Shown here in pieces: positions 10,170 to 19,440 of a stretch of 64,000 nucleotides of DNA. Origin of the DNA: Pseudomonas sp. MM223 (GTDB lineage Bacteria > Pseudomonadota > Gammaproteobacteria > Pseudomonadales > Pseudomonadaceae); assembly GCA_947090765.1 (NCBI GenBank), contig OX352322.1, positions 1,631,501-1,695,500 on the forward strand. The letters are read 5' to 3'. Numbering within the stretch: the first letter of the stretch is position 1; each line of letters opens with the position of its first letter. The notes beneath the pieces are model-generated. The model was not told the origin of the DNA. It searched no databases and saw only the letters and a program-made list of their open reading frames with translations. The translations under genes and the position numbers were made by a program.

Positions 10170-10288
10170 GGGCCGCTTTGCGGCCCATCGCCGGCAAGCC
10201 AGCTTCCACAGGATCACCACAGGCCTGAACATTGTGCGGTCCCTGTGGGAGCTTCGGCTTGCCGGCGATGGGCTGCAAAGCAGCCCCC
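10170..10288. repeat. REP doublet (inverted pair)
   Basis: Two inverted REP copies: CATCGCCGGCAAGCCAGCTT in one arm and its complement in the other (about 10193-10212 and 10249-10270), extended by GGCCGCTTTGCGGCC and GGGCTGCAAAGCAGCC hairpins. It fills the gap between YheU and the M42 peptidase. Confidence 0.85.
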
Positions 10289-10295
10289 AGGGCCA

Positions 10296-11480
10296 TCAGC
10301 CTTTATTGCCCACCAGGCTGTCCACCGCCGGCACCCGCGTGTCGCTTTCCATCTGTGCATCATGCTCCAACTGGTGGCTGAACCTTTCCAGCGAGGCATT
10401 GGCCGGCTGCGAGTCGCTGGCAAACACTGGCGGGCTCAGCAGGTACGCCGACAGCAACCGGCTCAACGCAGCAAGGCTGTCGATGTGTGTGCGTTCGTAG
10501 CCATGGGTGGCGTCGCAACCAAACGCCACCAGTGCGGTACGAATGTCATGCCCCGCGGTCACCGCCGAATGGGCATCGCTGAAGTAGTAGCGGAACAGGT
10601 CGCGCCGTACGGGCAGGTCGTGGTCGCCGGCCAGTTTCAGCAAATGCCGCGACAGGTGGTAATCATAAGGCCCGGACGAGTCCTGCATGGCCACGCTTAC
10701 CGCATGCTCGCTGGAGGCCTGCCCGGGTGCTACCGGGGCGATGTCGATGCCGACGAATTCGCTGACGTCCCAGGGCAGGGCGCCGGCGGCACCCGAGCCG
10801 GTCTCTTCGGTGATGGTGAACAGCGGGTGGCAGTCGATCAGCGGCTGGCGGCCACTTTCCACCACGGCCTTCAATGCTGCCAGCAATGCTGCCACGCCGG
10901 CCTTGTCATCCAGGTGGCGGGCGCTGATATGGCCGCTTTCGGTGAACTCGGGCAGTGGGTCGAAGGCGACGAAGTCACCAATGCTCACGCCCAGCGCTTC
11001 GCAGTCGGCGCGGGTGGTGCAATAGGCATCCAGGCGCACTTCCACGTGGTCCCAGCTGATCGGCATCTGGTCGATGGCGGTGTTGAAGGCATGCCCGCTG
11101 GCCATCAACGGCAGTACGCTGCCACGGTATACGCCCGTGTCGGTGAACACGCTGACCCGGCTGCCCTCGGCAAAGCGGCTGGACCAGCAGCCTACCGGTG
11201 CCAGCGCCAGGCGGCCGTTGTCCTGCAATTGGCGTACGCTGGCGCCGATGGTGTCGAGGTGGGCCGACACGGCCCGGTCGGGCGAAGTTTGCCGGCCCTT
11301 GAGGGTGGCGCGAATGGTACCGCGGCGGGTGAGTTCGAAGGGAATGCCCAGCTCGTCCAGGCGTTCGGCCACGTAGCGCACGATGGTGTCGGTGAAACCC
11401 GTGGGGCTGGGGATGGCGAGCATCTCCAGCAGCACGCGCTTGAGGTAGTCAAGATCGGGTTCGGGGTGTCGGTCGGACAT
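10296..11480 (-). CDS. M42-family peptidase of the NAGGN osmoprotectant system
   Basis: Cytosolic metallo-aminopeptidase-like protein, 394 aa. Metal-site motifs of the M42/M20 clan are visible: SAHLDTIG near residue 70, HLDDKAGVAALL near 188, the catalytic TITEETGSG near 224 and a late YERTHIDS. Members found beside ngg/asnO are annotated as the NAGGN-system peptidase; a role in turnover of the dipeptide is an inference. GGAGG precedes ATG 11480. It is the last of three leftward NAGGN genes but is separated from ngg by 200 bp holding a REP pair. Confidence 0.88.
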   Translation of the reverse strand: MSDRHPEPDLDYLKRVLLEMLAIPSPTGFTDTIVRYVAERLDELGIPFELTRRGTIRATLKGRQTSPDRAVSAHLDTIGASVRQLQDNGRLALAPVGCWSSRFAEGSRVSVFTDTGVYRGSVLPLMASGHAFNTAIDQMPISWDHVEVRLDAYCTTRADCEALGVSIGDFVAFDPLPEFTESGHISARHLDDKAGVAALLAALKAVVESGRQPLIDCHPLFTITEETGSGAAGALPWDVSEFVGIDIAPVAPGQASSEHAVSVAMQDSSGPYDYHLSRHLLKLAGDHDLPVRRDLFRYYFSDAHSAVTAGHDIRTALVAFGCDATHGYERTHIDSLAALSRLLSAYLLSPPVFASDSQPANASLERFSHQLEHDAQMESDTRVPAVDSLVGNKG

Positions 11481-11528
11481 ATCCAGGCCTCCGGTCGGGT
11501 TGATATTCCAGGCTGTGGCGCGGTCTTT

Positions 11529-11619
11529 GTAGGAGCAGCCTTGTGCTGCGAAGAGGCCATTGAAGCCGAAGATAATCTTTAGCCTTACCGGCCTCTTCGC
11601 AGCACAAGGCTGCTCCTAC
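11529..11619. repeat. REP-type inverted repeat pair
   Basis: Arms GTAGGAGCAGCCTTGTGCTG... (11529-11558) and the exact complement (11590-11619), 30 bp each. Same element as at 8483-8587. It lies between ngg and the M42 gene, so a hairpin would form in the polycistronic mRNA. Confidence 0.88.
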
Positions 11620-11680
11620 AGGGTGAGGTGGCAGCCTGAGTGATGGTGCAAGACAGTTGCCCCCAAAAACCGAGCGGCTG

Positions 11681-13426
11681 TCAGGCCAAAGGCCGGGTAT
11701 GCGGAAACAGCAGGTCGATAAAGCGCTCGGCCGTGGGCTGCGGTTCATGGTTGGCCAGGCCGGCACGTTCGTTGGCTTCGATGATCACGTACTCCGGTTG
11801 CCCGGCATCGCGCACCATGAAGTCCAGCCCGACCACCGGAATTTCCAACGCCCGTGCAGCGCGCACGGCAGCGTCGGCCAGCACCGGGTGCAGGCGTTCG
11901 GTCACATCTTCCAGGGTGCCACCGGTATGCAGGTTGGCGGTGCGCCGTACAGTCAGGCGCTGGCCAGCAGGCAAAATGTCGTCATAGCCAAAGCCCGCCG
12001 CACGTAGAGTGCGCTCGGTTTCGCCGTCCAGCGGAATGCGGCTTTCACCCCCGGTCGCGGCCTGGCGTCGGCGGCTTTGGGCTTCGATCAGCTGGCGGAT
12101 GCTGTGCTTGCCGTCGCCCAGTACCTGGGCTGGGTGGCGCACGGCGGCGGCCACTACCTCGTAGCCGATCACCACGATGCGCAGGTCGAACCCGGCATGG
12201 AAGCTTTCCAGCAGCACACGGCTGTCGAACTGGCGGGCGTGCTCCACGGCGCGGGTAATGTCGTCGATACTCGTCAGGTTCACCGCCACGCCCTGGCCTT
12301 GCTCACCATCGACCGGCTTGACCACCACCGCGCCATGCTCGTCGAGAAATGCCAGGTTGTCGTCTGCATTGCCCGCCAGCTGCTGCGCCGGCACCTGCAG
12401 CCCAGCGTTGTGCAACGCGTGCTGGGTGAGGCGTTTGTCCTGGCACAGGGTCATGGTCACGGCACTGGTCAGGTCGCTGAGCGACTCACGGCAGCGAATG
12501 CGGCGCCCGCCCAGGCTCAGGGTGAACAGGCCGCCAGCGGCATCATCCACCTGTACGTCGATACCCCGGCGCAGGGCCTCATCGACAATGATGCGTGCGT
12601 AGGGGTTCAGCTCGGCCTCTGGGCCCGGGCCCAGGAACAACTGCTGGTTGATGCCGTTCTTGCGCTTGACCGCAAAGGTGGGCAGGTTGCGAAACCCCAG
12701 CTTCTGGTACAGGCGCTTGGCCTGGCGGTTGTCGTGCAGTACCGACAGGTCGAGGTAGGCCAGGCCACGGCTCATGAAATGCTCGATCAGGTGGCGCACC
12801 AGCACTTCGCCCACGCCGGGGCGGGTGCAGTGCGGGTCCACCGCCAGGCACCACAGGCTGCTGCCGTGTTCCGGGTCGTCGAAGGCCTTGGCGTGGTTCA
12901 GGCCCATGACGCTGCCAATCACCGCGCCGCTGTCTTCGTCTTCGGCCAACCAGTACACCGGGCCGCCCAGGTGCCTGGGGGTGAGCAGGTCGGGGTCGAC
13001 CGGCAGCATGCCGCGTGCCTGATACAGGGTGTTGATGGCCTGCCAGTCGGCCGGGTTTTGGGCCCGGCGCACGCGAAAGCCGCGGAACACCCGCTGCGCT
13101 GGCCGGTAGTCGGTAAACCACAGGCGCAGGGTATCGGACGGGTCGAGGAACAGTTGCTGCGGGGCCTGGGCCAGCAACTGCTGCGGCGCGGCCACGTACA
13201 GGGCGATGTCACGCTCGCCTAGGTGTTCGTTCAGCAACGCCTCGGCCAGGCTGGCGGGGTTGGGGTAGGTATGGCCGATCAGCAGCCGGCCCCAGCCGCA
13301 GTGCACGGCACGTGGCTGGTCATGGGGCTGGCTGCCATCGCCGGCCAGGCGTGCCTGCAGGCGCTCGTAGGACGGCGCCTGGCCGCGCAGCAGGCGCTGG
13401 CCGTAAGCGATCTCATGGGCTTTCAT
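11681..13426 (-). CDS. ngg: N-acetylglutaminylglutamine synthetase
   Basis: Makes the dipeptide N-acetylglutaminylglutamine, precursor of the osmoprotectant NAGGN. 581 aa with two domains: a GNAT acetyltransferase in the first half (AVDPHCTRPGVGEVLVRHL near 215, then LYQKLGFRNL) and an ATP-grasp ligase in the second half (VVVKPVDGEQGQGVAVN, and VGLDFMVRD...VIIEANERAGL near the end). This fused architecture is characteristic of Ngg. It starts 3 bp after the asnO stop, so it forms an operon with asnO. Confidence 0.92.
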   Translation of the reverse strand: MKAHEIAYGQRLLRGQAPSYERLQARLAGDGSQPHDQPRAVHCGWGRLLIGHTYPNPASLAEALLNEHLGERDIALYVAAPQQLLAQAPQQLFLDPSDTLRLWFTDYRPAQRVFRGFRVRRAQNPADWQAINTLYQARGMLPVDPDLLTPRHLGGPVYWLAEDEDSGAVIGSVMGLNHAKAFDDPEHGSSLWCLAVDPHCTRPGVGEVLVRHLIEHFMSRGLAYLDLSVLHDNRQAKRLYQKLGFRNLPTFAVKRKNGINQQLFLGPGPEAELNPYARIIVDEALRRGIDVQVDDAAGGLFTLSLGGRRIRCRESLSDLTSAVTMTLCQDKRLTQHALHNAGLQVPAQQLAGNADDNLAFLDEHGAVVVKPVDGEQGQGVAVNLTSIDDITRAVEHARQFDSRVLLESFHAGFDLRIVVIGYEVVAAAVRHPAQVLGDGKHSIRQLIEAQSRRRQAATGGESRIPLDGETERTLRAAGFGYDDILPAGQRLTVRRTANLHTGGTLEDVTERLHPVLADAAVRAARALEIPVVGLDFMVRDAGQPEYVIIEANERAGLANHEPQPTAERFIDLLFPHTRPLA

Positions 13427-13429
13427 CGG

Positions 13430-15218
13430 TCAGATTCCTTGTTCGCTCAACCACAGGTTCAGCGCCGCCAGCTGCCACAGCTTGGAGCCGCGCAGCGGGG
13501 TAAGCTGGCCGTGCGGGTTGCTCAGCAGGCGGTCGAGCATGGCTGGGTTGAACAGCCCACGGTCCTGGCTGGGGTCGGTCAGCAGCTCACGTACCCAGCC
13601 CAGGGTGGCGCCTTCCAGGTGCTTCAGGCCCGGCACCGGGAAGTAGCCCTTCTTGCGGTCGATCACCTCATGCGGGATCACCCGCCGTGCCGCCTGCTTG
13701 AGCACTTGCTTGCCACCGTCGGGTAGCTTGAAGCGCGCCGGTATGCGTGCCGACAGCTCTACCAGGCGGTAGTCCAGGAACGGTGTGCGCGCCTCCAGGC
13801 CCCAGGCCATGGTCATGTTGTCTACCCGCTTGACCGGGTCGTCCACCAGCATCACTGTGCTGTCCAGGCGCAGGGCTTTGTCCACTGCGTCGCGGGCACC
13901 GGGGCGGGCGAAATGTTCGCGCACGAAATCGCCGGCCGCGTCGGTTTCCAGCAGCCAAGGCGCCTGCACGGTGTCGCGGTACTCGGCGTGGCTGCGGTCG
14001 AAGAACGCGTCGCGGTAAGCCGCAAAGGCATCTTCGGCGCCATCCACCTGTGGGTACCAGTGGTAGCCGGCGAACAGCTCGTCGGCGCCCTGGCCGCTTT
14101 GCACGCCCTTGCAGTGCTTGGCCACTTCCCGCGACAGCAGGTAGAAGGCGATGCAGTCGTGGCTGACCATCGGCTCGCTCATGGCGCGAAATGCTGCTGG
14201 CAGCTGGTCGATGATCTCGTGTTCGGCGATACGCAACTGGTGGTGGCGGGTGCCGTAGTGCTTGGCGATCAGGTCGGAATACTGGAACTCGTCGCCACGT
14301 TCGCCACCGGCATCTTCGAAGCCGATGGAGAACGTCGACAGGTCGTCCACGCCCACTTCGCGCAACAGGCCGACCAGCAGGCTGGAGTCGACACCACCCG
14401 ACAGCAGCACGCCGACATCCACAGCGGCCCGTTGGCGGATAGCCACGGCGTCGCGGGTGGCGTCGAGCACGCGGGTGGTCCAGCCTTCCAGGTCCAGCTC
14501 ACGCTCGTCCGGGTTGGCACCGTATTTCAGCTGCCACCAGGTCTGGCGTTCGACTTCGCCATGGCGGTCGATGCGCATCCAGGTGCCGGGTTCCAGCTTT
14601 TGCACGTTGGCCAGCAGGGTGCGTGGCGCCGGCACCACGGCGTGGAAGTTCAGGTAATGGTTGAGCGCTACCGGGTCCAGCATCGGGTCGATGTCGCCGC
14701 CTTTGAGCAGCGCTGGCAGGGTCGAGGCAAAACGTAGGCGCTCGCCGTTGCGCGACAGGTACAGGGGCTTGACGCCCAGGCGGTCGCGGGCCAGGAACAG
14801 GCGCTGGTTGTCGCGTTCCCAAATGGCCAGGGCGAACATGCCGTTGAGTTTGGGCAGCAAGGCCGCGCCCCAGGCGTGGTAGCCCTTGAGCAACACCTCG
14901 GTGTCGCCGTCGGACCAGAAGCTGTAGCCCAGGTCTTGCAGGCTCTTGGCGCAGCTCGGGGAAGTTGTAGATGGCACCGTTGAACGCCAGTGACAGGCCC
15001 AGGGTGTTGTCGACCATCGGCTGCGCCGAACCGTCGGACAAGTCCATGATTTTCAGGCGCCGGTGGCCGAGGGCGATCGGGCCTTGGCTATGGAAGCCCC
15101 ACGCATCCGGGCCGCGAGGCGCCAGGTGATGGGTAATGCGCTCTACCGCAGCCAGGTCGGCTGGGCGAGGGGCTTGGTCGATGGGGGTGAAACGCAACTC
15201 TCCTGCTAATCCGCACAT
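13430..15218 (-). CDS. asnO: N-acetylglutaminylglutamine amidotransferase, frameshifted, at prophage attL
   Basis: Asparagine-synthase-like amidotransferase that amidates the dipeptide to NAGGN. Class-II glutaminase at the N-terminus (Cys2 of MCGLAGE, HRRLKIMDLS, FNGAIYNF) and a synthase PP-loop (LLSGGVDSSLLVGLL) in the second half; about 595 aa once repaired. The frame breaks at 14941-14942 (plus strand CAGGCTC for CAGCTC; coding GAGCCTG for GAGCTG). The start codon and next five codons are the prophage attachment core, so the native leader has been replaced by prophage DNA. An AAAGGG lies 10 bp before the ATG. Confidence 0.9.
15200..15218. other. attL core (19 bp)
   Basis: CTCCTGCTAATCCGCACAT, identical to 56593-56611. 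It covers the asnO start codon and codons 2-6 (minus strand), so integration keeps the protein sequence while replacing everything upstream. The int gene ends 37 bp away. Confidence 0.88.
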
Positions 15219-15254
15219 GTAACGTAAACCCTTTGAGTTTCGGCACTCTTGGCG

Positions 15255-16445
15255 TTACTGGCTTTTAGCTCGTACCATTTTTGTACCACTTTCCAGCGAT
15301 TTCAGCTTATCAAGCTCAGCCCAGTCATTCGGCGAGTTGATCCACTTCGCATATGTCGAAAGCAGCACCTGCACGCTATGCCCGAGTTGCGCGGCGATGA
15401 ATGCCGGGTTCATGCCGGCCATCAGGCACATGGTCGCGTATGTGTGGCGCGTGTCGTACATCCTGCGACGCCTGATACCAAGCTTCCGTAGGGCTGCCAG
15501 CCAGTAGCGTTTTTGACTCGTCTCGGAGCGAATGAACATCTCCGAGCGGTCACCTGTCCCACTGGGCGCGAACACGTAATCTGAACGGGCCTCGGTGAGC
15601 GGTCTGGCTTTTTCGAGCGCATGCAGGGCGCGATCGTTCAATAAAACTTTTCGGGAACGCTTCGTTTTGGTGCGATCCTGGATCATTCCACGGATCTGAA
15701 TGCGGCAAACGTTGGCAGTCTTTACGCGCCTGTCGATCTCGCTCCAGCGCAGAGCCATCACCTCGCCCGGCCGCATGCCGGTGTAGAAACAGAACTCGAA
15801 ATAGGCGGCGTAAATTGCCGTCATGCCGCTCGTCGTTTCGTAAAGATGAGCAATGATCGAATCCGCTTCCTCTTTGGTGAAAGGGTCGACCTCACGCTTC
15901 GGCACTTTGGCGCCTGGGATAGACAGGGCCGGATTTCGAACAATCAACTCGTCCGTCACCGCCTGCTGGAAGATCGACGCCAGTAGGCCGACCACGCCCT
16001 TGCGGCGTACCGGGGAAGTCCACTTGATATCGTTCATGATCTTGCGCAGGAGCACTGACGTGATGGTGTCGATCGGCTTCTCGGCCAGGTACGGAACCCA
16101 ATACACCTGCAGGGCAGAGCGGTAGTTCTTCCGAGTACCTTCCACGATCTGCAAGCTGTTCAGCCAGTCCTGCGCGTAGTCAAAGAAGATCGGGGTAGTT
16201 TGCTCCTGCACCACCACGCTGCGCGTATTGGGAAACAGCTCGGCGTACTTCTCTGTCGTCAGCGCGCCGAGCTTGTCCAGCCCCTTTACTTGAGCACGTA
16301 GACTCGCTGCTGCTGCGATCCCTTTCGGGGTCTGAGGGAGGGGGAGCGTCTCGCAGCACCGCTTCTTGTTCCAGGTGAAGCGAATTCGGATTGAGCGCCC
16401 GACAAGCTCGACTCCGGCCGGCAGGTCCATAGGCTTTCGATCCAT
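15255..16445 (-). CDS. int: Tyrosine-recombinase phage integrase
   Basis: Catalyses integration and excision at the asnO 5' end. 396 aa: an N-terminal arm-binding part (VGRSIRIRFTWNKKRCCETLPL), a core-binding SAM-like domain (about 100-180) and the catalytic domain with the box-I Arg in TGMRPGEVMALRW, TRHTYAT near 333, LGHS near 355 and nucleophile Tyr near 365 (STYAKW). The start at 16445 has AAAGGAG 9 bp upstream. It is the last gene of the leftward prophage operon and no terminator follows before asnO. Confidence 0.93.
   Translation of the reverse strand: MDRKPMDLPAGVELVGRSIRIRFTWNKKRCCETLPLPQTPKGIAAAASLRAQVKGLDKLGALTTEKYAELFPNTRSVVVQEQTTPIFFDYAQDWLNSLQIVEGTRKNYRSALQVYWVPYLAEKPIDTITSVLLRKIMNDIKWTSPVRRKGVVGLLASIFQQAVTDELIVRNPALSIPGAKVPKREVDPFTKEEADSIIAHLYETTSGMTAIYAAYFEFCFYTGMRPGEVMALRWSEIDRRVKTANVCRIQIRGMIQDRTKTKRSRKVLLNDRALHALEKARPLTEARSDYVFAPSGTGDRSEMFIRSETSQKRYWLAALRKLGIRRRRMYDTRHTYATMCLMAGMNPAFIAAQLGHSVQVLLSTYAKWINSPNDWAELDKLKSLESGTKMVRAKSQ
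15272..15288. promoter_or_regulatory. Paired GTACCA sites near attL
   Basis: GTACCA at 15272-15277 and 15283-15288, 11 bp apart, inside the 3' end of int. A matching pair (56503-56508, 56515-56520) lies near attR. Candidate integrase arm-binding sites. Confidence 0.35.
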
Positions 16446-16630
16446 TCGTCATATCTCCTTTTGCTGTACATGATCCTGCCGTTGATCTTCATCCACACCC
16501 AGTTGGGGATGATGCCTTTCTCACGCTTGCGCTGAAGCGCCTTCGCTGTACACCCCACCAACTCGCCCATCCGTTTCTCGGTGACCTTGTCGTGCACATG
16601 GTCGTCGGGCAGATTCTCTGCTGCTGCCAT
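16286..16630 (-). CDS. Putative excisionase / winged-helix DNA-binding protein
   Basis: 114 aa. Residues 15-65 (KRMGELVGCTAKALQRKREKG, then MKINGRIMYSKRRYDEWI) look like an excisionase/MerR-type helix-turn-helix with a wing, the usual partner of a tyrosine integrase. The last about 53 residues overlap the int reading frame by 160 bp, which is unusually long, so the functional part may be only the first 65 residues. Confidence 0.65.
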   Translation of the reverse strand: MAAAENLPDDHVHDKVTEKRMGELVGCTAKALQRKREKGIIPNWVWMKINGRIMYSKRRYDEWIESLWTCRPESSLSGAQSEFASPGTRSGAARRSPSLRPRKGSQQQRVYVLK

Positions 16631-16681
16631 CGCTATTCCTCCTGGCGCGTCAGGTTTTGGTTGTCACGCTGATCTGTCACG

Positions 16682-16924
16682 TCAGGTTCGTTTTGCTGGC
16701 GGCAGCGCAGGCTTCGACTCAATGAACGAGCTGGCCGAGTGTTCACCGCCAATGTGGCGGAAGTAGTCAATCTCAACCTTTGCGCTTTCAATCAGTACGC
16801 GGCTGATATCCGATACCGACTGGGCGCGCTGAACCTCCTTGGCCAAGTTGTCATCATCGGCCTCTCGCACCGCTTCGAGCTGGGCGAATAGGTGGTCGCG
16901 AAGGTCGCTGAGCTTATTTTTCAT
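16682..16924 (-). CDS. Hypothetical phage protein, 80 aa
   Basis: Mostly helical, charged N-terminal half (LRDHLFAQLEAVREADDDNL, then AKEVQRAQSVSDISRVLIES). No family recognised with confidence. Overlaps the 3' end of the HNH gene by 11 bp, so it is translated as part of the leftward operon. Confidence 0.65.
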   Translation of the reverse strand: MKNKLSDLRDHLFAQLEAVREADDDNLAKEVQRAQSVSDISRVLIESAKVEIDYFRHIGGEHSASSFIESKPALPPAKRT

Positions 16925-17471
16925 TCCTGGTCTTCCTCTTGATCTCTTTTTTCAGTTCGTTTTGCAGGTGGAGAATGTCAACGATCTCCTCCGGCAGGCC
17001 TTTGTAGTGATGGTTGTTGCGCAACTGGTGCTCAGCACGCGTGCGCAGGCATAGGTTGGCCAAGCTCGTGTTCTGCACGTCGCCGTCTTTGGCTGCCACG
17101 ACCATCCCCTCTGGAGCAGGGCCGTTGGCTTGCTCCCAGGTGTGGATATGAAGCGGTTTCCACACGTCGGGCTGCGCTACCTTGATAAGCGTGTACCGGC
17201 CCTTGTGGTGGGTGGCTCCAACCGGTCTTGGATCCTGGCCAATCTGACCCCCTTTGGCCTCCAGCCTGGCAAGCATGATTCGTCGATGCGTTTCCGATCT
17301 GTGGGCATCGGTCTTAACCAGCCCAAGCAGGGCTGCCCGCAGGGTGATGGCCGTCTTTGTCCGCCCAGGCAGCAGCAGGCAAAGCTCCTTGTTGGTCTTG
17401 TTGGGATAGAGCTGGCGAAGAAGCGCATCCTCTGCCCCGGTCCAACGCTTAACTGGCCCGCGCCTAGTCAT
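16914..17471 (-). CDS. HNH endonuclease with N-terminal SANT-like domain
   Basis: 185 aa. The N-terminus (KRWTGAEDALLRQLYPNKTN, then KELCLLLPGRTKTAI) resembles a Myb/SANT-type DNA-binding helix set. The C-terminal half has the HNH pattern: HIHTWEQANGPAPEGMVV, the AAKDGDVQNTSLANLCL strand, and HQLRNNHHYKG. Such proteins in phages are often free-standing homing endonucleases. The start overlaps the upstream gene by 8 bp. Confidence 0.75.
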   Translation of the reverse strand: MTRRGPVKRWTGAEDALLRQLYPNKTNKELCLLLPGRTKTAITLRAALLGLVKTDAHRSETHRRIMLARLEAKGGQIGQDPRPVGATHHKGRYTLIKVAQPDVWKPLHIHTWEQANGPAPEGMVVAAKDGDVQNTSLANLCLRTRAEHQLRNNHHYKGLPEEIVDILHLQNELKKEIKRKTRNEK

Positions 17472-17826
17472 GGCCCACTCCGGTCTGTAGCTCTCCGATC
17501 ACCGATTGGATTCCGGCCACATAGCTCCCTGGCCGGCCTTCGGTAGCTCCGGCCAATCGCTTAACCACCACGTCGACCGGTGAGCCACGCAGTGAGGCGA
17601 CCAAGTCAATCGCCCAGTTCCTTGCTTCCAAGTACATGACGCGGTTGACGGGGCCGGCCGGAGGCGCCGCCAAGGTTGAGGCCTTGCAGGGCTGATCAGC
17701 GCCTTGGGTCGCCGGGATCTTTGCGGCAGACCTCGATGCGACCGAGTTGGCCCGCCCACGACCCCGCTTGAGCCCCATCGATTCGAGGATTTCCTTCGCT
17801 GCCTGGCTGATATCCCGCTTGCTCAT
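17464..17826 (-). CDS. Hypothetical phage protein, 120 aa
   Basis: Starts MSKRDISQAAKEILESMGLK, then a basic, Ala/Pro-rich linker, then a helical C-terminus (NRVMYLEARNWAIDLVASLR). No family recognised. It lies two bases after the upstream gene, in the leftward operon. Confidence 0.6.
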   Translation of the reverse strand: MSKRDISQAAKEILESMGLKRGRGRANSVASRSAAKIPATQGADQPCKASTLAAPPAGPVNRVMYLEARNWAIDLVASLRGSPVDVVVKRLAGATEGRPGSYVAGIQSVIGELQTGVGHD

Positions 17827-17828
17827 GG

Positions 17829-18614
17829 CTAAGCTCCTGCTGCGATGAGGTTTCGAGCGATGGACACCATGTCGTCGTGCTCGATGCTCTCTGCATGTGC
17901 GGCGTAATCCAGAACGCGCAGGGCCTCGTCCTTGTTGCGAGGCTTGATCTCCGACAGCAGCCCTTGGACGAACCAGTCACGAGCAATGGCTTCGTGCATC
18001 CCATCGCCCCATTCGCCAACTGCATGACGTAGGACATACAGCCGGTCCCAGTAGGCAATCTCGTGCAGGCAGTCATCGAGCGTGTGCGGCATCAGGTCGG
18101 CGTGCTTGCGGAAGCGCTTGGCCACCTGGGTCTTGTCGTTTTCGAAGTAGCTTTTGAACCCCTTGCAGCGCTTCAGGGCCTTTTCGCAGAACTGTTCGGC
18201 GGGTGTGTCTTCAAAGATCGTCTCGCCTTCGAAGCGTGCCTGCGCCTCGGATGCCAGGGCGGCTTTCTCCAGCGACCCCTTGGCCAACCCTTCAAGGTCG
18301 GCAAACCCGAACGAAAACATCACCGCAAATGGGTTGTTTCCGCTGCTGTTCTTCACATATTCGACGTACCGCTGCTCAATCTCCTTGAGGGGAGTCTTGA
18401 TCTTCGCGGCCGCATCCAGAGCGGTGGCAATCGGGCCGGCCTGACCGGTCTTGATTACCTCGCGCAGCCACAGGACGGCATCTACTTCCTTGTCACCGGT
18501 GACGACCTTCTGCTCAGGCAGAACTTGAACTGCTGGCGCAGTCTCTGCGCTAGGACGGATCGGCGGCAGGGTGAAGAGAGCGCGGTGCGCCAGGTTGTCA
18601 GTTAGATTGATCAT
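17829..18614 (-). CDS. Hypothetical phage protein, 261 aa
   Basis: Acidic, largely helical cytosolic protein without a signal peptide or membrane segment; a cysteine-containing stretch (FCEKALKRCKGFKSYFENDK) lies mid-protein. No family recognised. The ATG overlaps the stop of the 47-aa gene upstream (ATGA), so it is translationally coupled. Confidence 0.65.
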   Translation of the reverse strand: MINLTDNLAHRALFTLPPIRPSAETAPAVQVLPEQKVVTGDKEVDAVLWLREVIKTGQAGPIATALDAAAKIKTPLKEIEQRYVEYVKNSSGNNPFAVMFSFGFADLEGLAKGSLEKAALASEAQARFEGETIFEDTPAEQFCEKALKRCKGFKSYFENDKTQVAKRFRKHADLMPHTLDDCLHEIAYWDRLYVLRHAVGEWGDGMHEAIARDWFVQGLLSEIKPRNKDEALRVLDYAAHAESIEHDDMVSIARNLIAAGA

Positions 18615-18754
18615 GCTATCCCTCGGAAGTGATCGGCCAGAACTCGTCGCCCGTCAAGGCCGCAGGCGGCGGACAGGTCAAGGACCTGCCCAAAGGTGGT
18701 TTCGCGTTGCTGCAGGGCATCCCAAAGCAGCAGAAGGAGGCCGGCCTGGTTCAT
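18611..18754 (-). CDS. Small hypothetical protein, 47 aa
   Basis: MNQAGLLLLLWDALQQRETT..., a 47-codon frame with ATGA overlaps at both ends: its ATG overlaps the stop of the 228-aa gene and its stop overlaps the next ATG. GGAG lies about 9 bp before the ATG. This coupling on both sides makes it likely to be real despite its size. Function unknown. Confidence 0.5.
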   Translation of the reverse strand: MNQAGLLLLLWDALQQRETTFGQVLDLSAACGLDGRRVLADHFRGIA

Positions 18755-19440
18755 GGCTGCTGCTCCTGCACCACCTGCTGCTCCTGCACCACCTGCTGCT
18801 GCAAGGCCTCCAGGCGCAGGGCGGTGTCGATCTCCTGATCCAGTTCTTCAGCGGAGAGCCAGTTATCGCCGCGCACCACCAGAAGGTCCTCGTCGGGATC
18901 TTCGATGCGCTCGCGATTACGCAGCCAGCGATACCGGCGGGCATCGGCAGCCATGCGGACGTGCTCATCGATGTCGAAATCTGGAGCCGAAACTGATGGA
19001 GGAGCATTTTTTTCCGCTTCCTCACTAAATTTCTCAGTCGGTGCCCCGTCTATCAGATGTGAGGGCGCTGCGGGCCGGCCCTGAGACAGGTTCAGCACCA
19101 GCTCAATCTCAGCCAAAGCATCCTCAGCTTCTAGCCACATTTCCTCGCTAGGTGTCATTCCGTGCCCGGCGACGGCCATCAAGCCACCTACTTTCACATC
19201 AATTCGCTTTAGCAGGTTTGCCATTTCCGGAGCAGCCAGAGCCATGTGCTTGTCTACGGCCAGTGCTTCGTTGAGCATCTCGGCATCGTTTTGCAGGTCG
19301 CCCAGGCTGGCGCCGGCGATTACCGCCAGGCCGCGACCGATAGAGACGTGGGCGCCGAGCAGGGCGAAGGGAAGTACCTGCTCAAGGCTGCCGCCCTCTG
19401 GCGCCTTGAGAACCAGGCTGATGCGATCAGGCAGCGTCAT
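18751..19440 (-). CDS. Hypothetical phage protein with Gln-rich repeat tail
   Basis: 228 aa. ATG 19440 chosen: GAAGGGGG precedes it and the next upstream start would overlap the Arc-type gene by 50 bp. The N-terminal half is hydrophobic-helical (LPFALLGAHVSIGRGLAVIA); the middle (AADARRYRWLRNRERIEDPD) resembles a segment often seen in phage DUF-type proteins. It ends with a repeated QQVVQE from an 18-bp tandem duplication (18761-18796). Confidence 0.65.
   Translation of the reverse strand: MTLPDRISLVLKAPEGGSLEQVLPFALLGAHVSIGRGLAVIAGASLGDLQNDAEMLNEALAVDKHMALAAPEMANLLKRIDVKVGGLMAVAGHGMTPSEEMWLEAEDALAEIELVLNLSQGRPAAPSHLIDGAPTEKFSEEAEKNAPPSVSAPDFDIDEHVRMAADARRYRWLRNRERIEDPDEDLLVVRGDNWLSAEELDQEIDTALRLEALQQQVVQEQQVVQEQQP

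Noticed and set aside
10134..13222. Long plus-strand reading frames opposite the M42 and ngg genes
   Set aside because: They are shadows of GC-rich leftward genes and resemble no protein family.
18761..18796. 18-bp tandem repeat as a separate element
   Set aside because: Only two copies, in frame within a coding sequence; explained as a coding duplication (QQVVQE).
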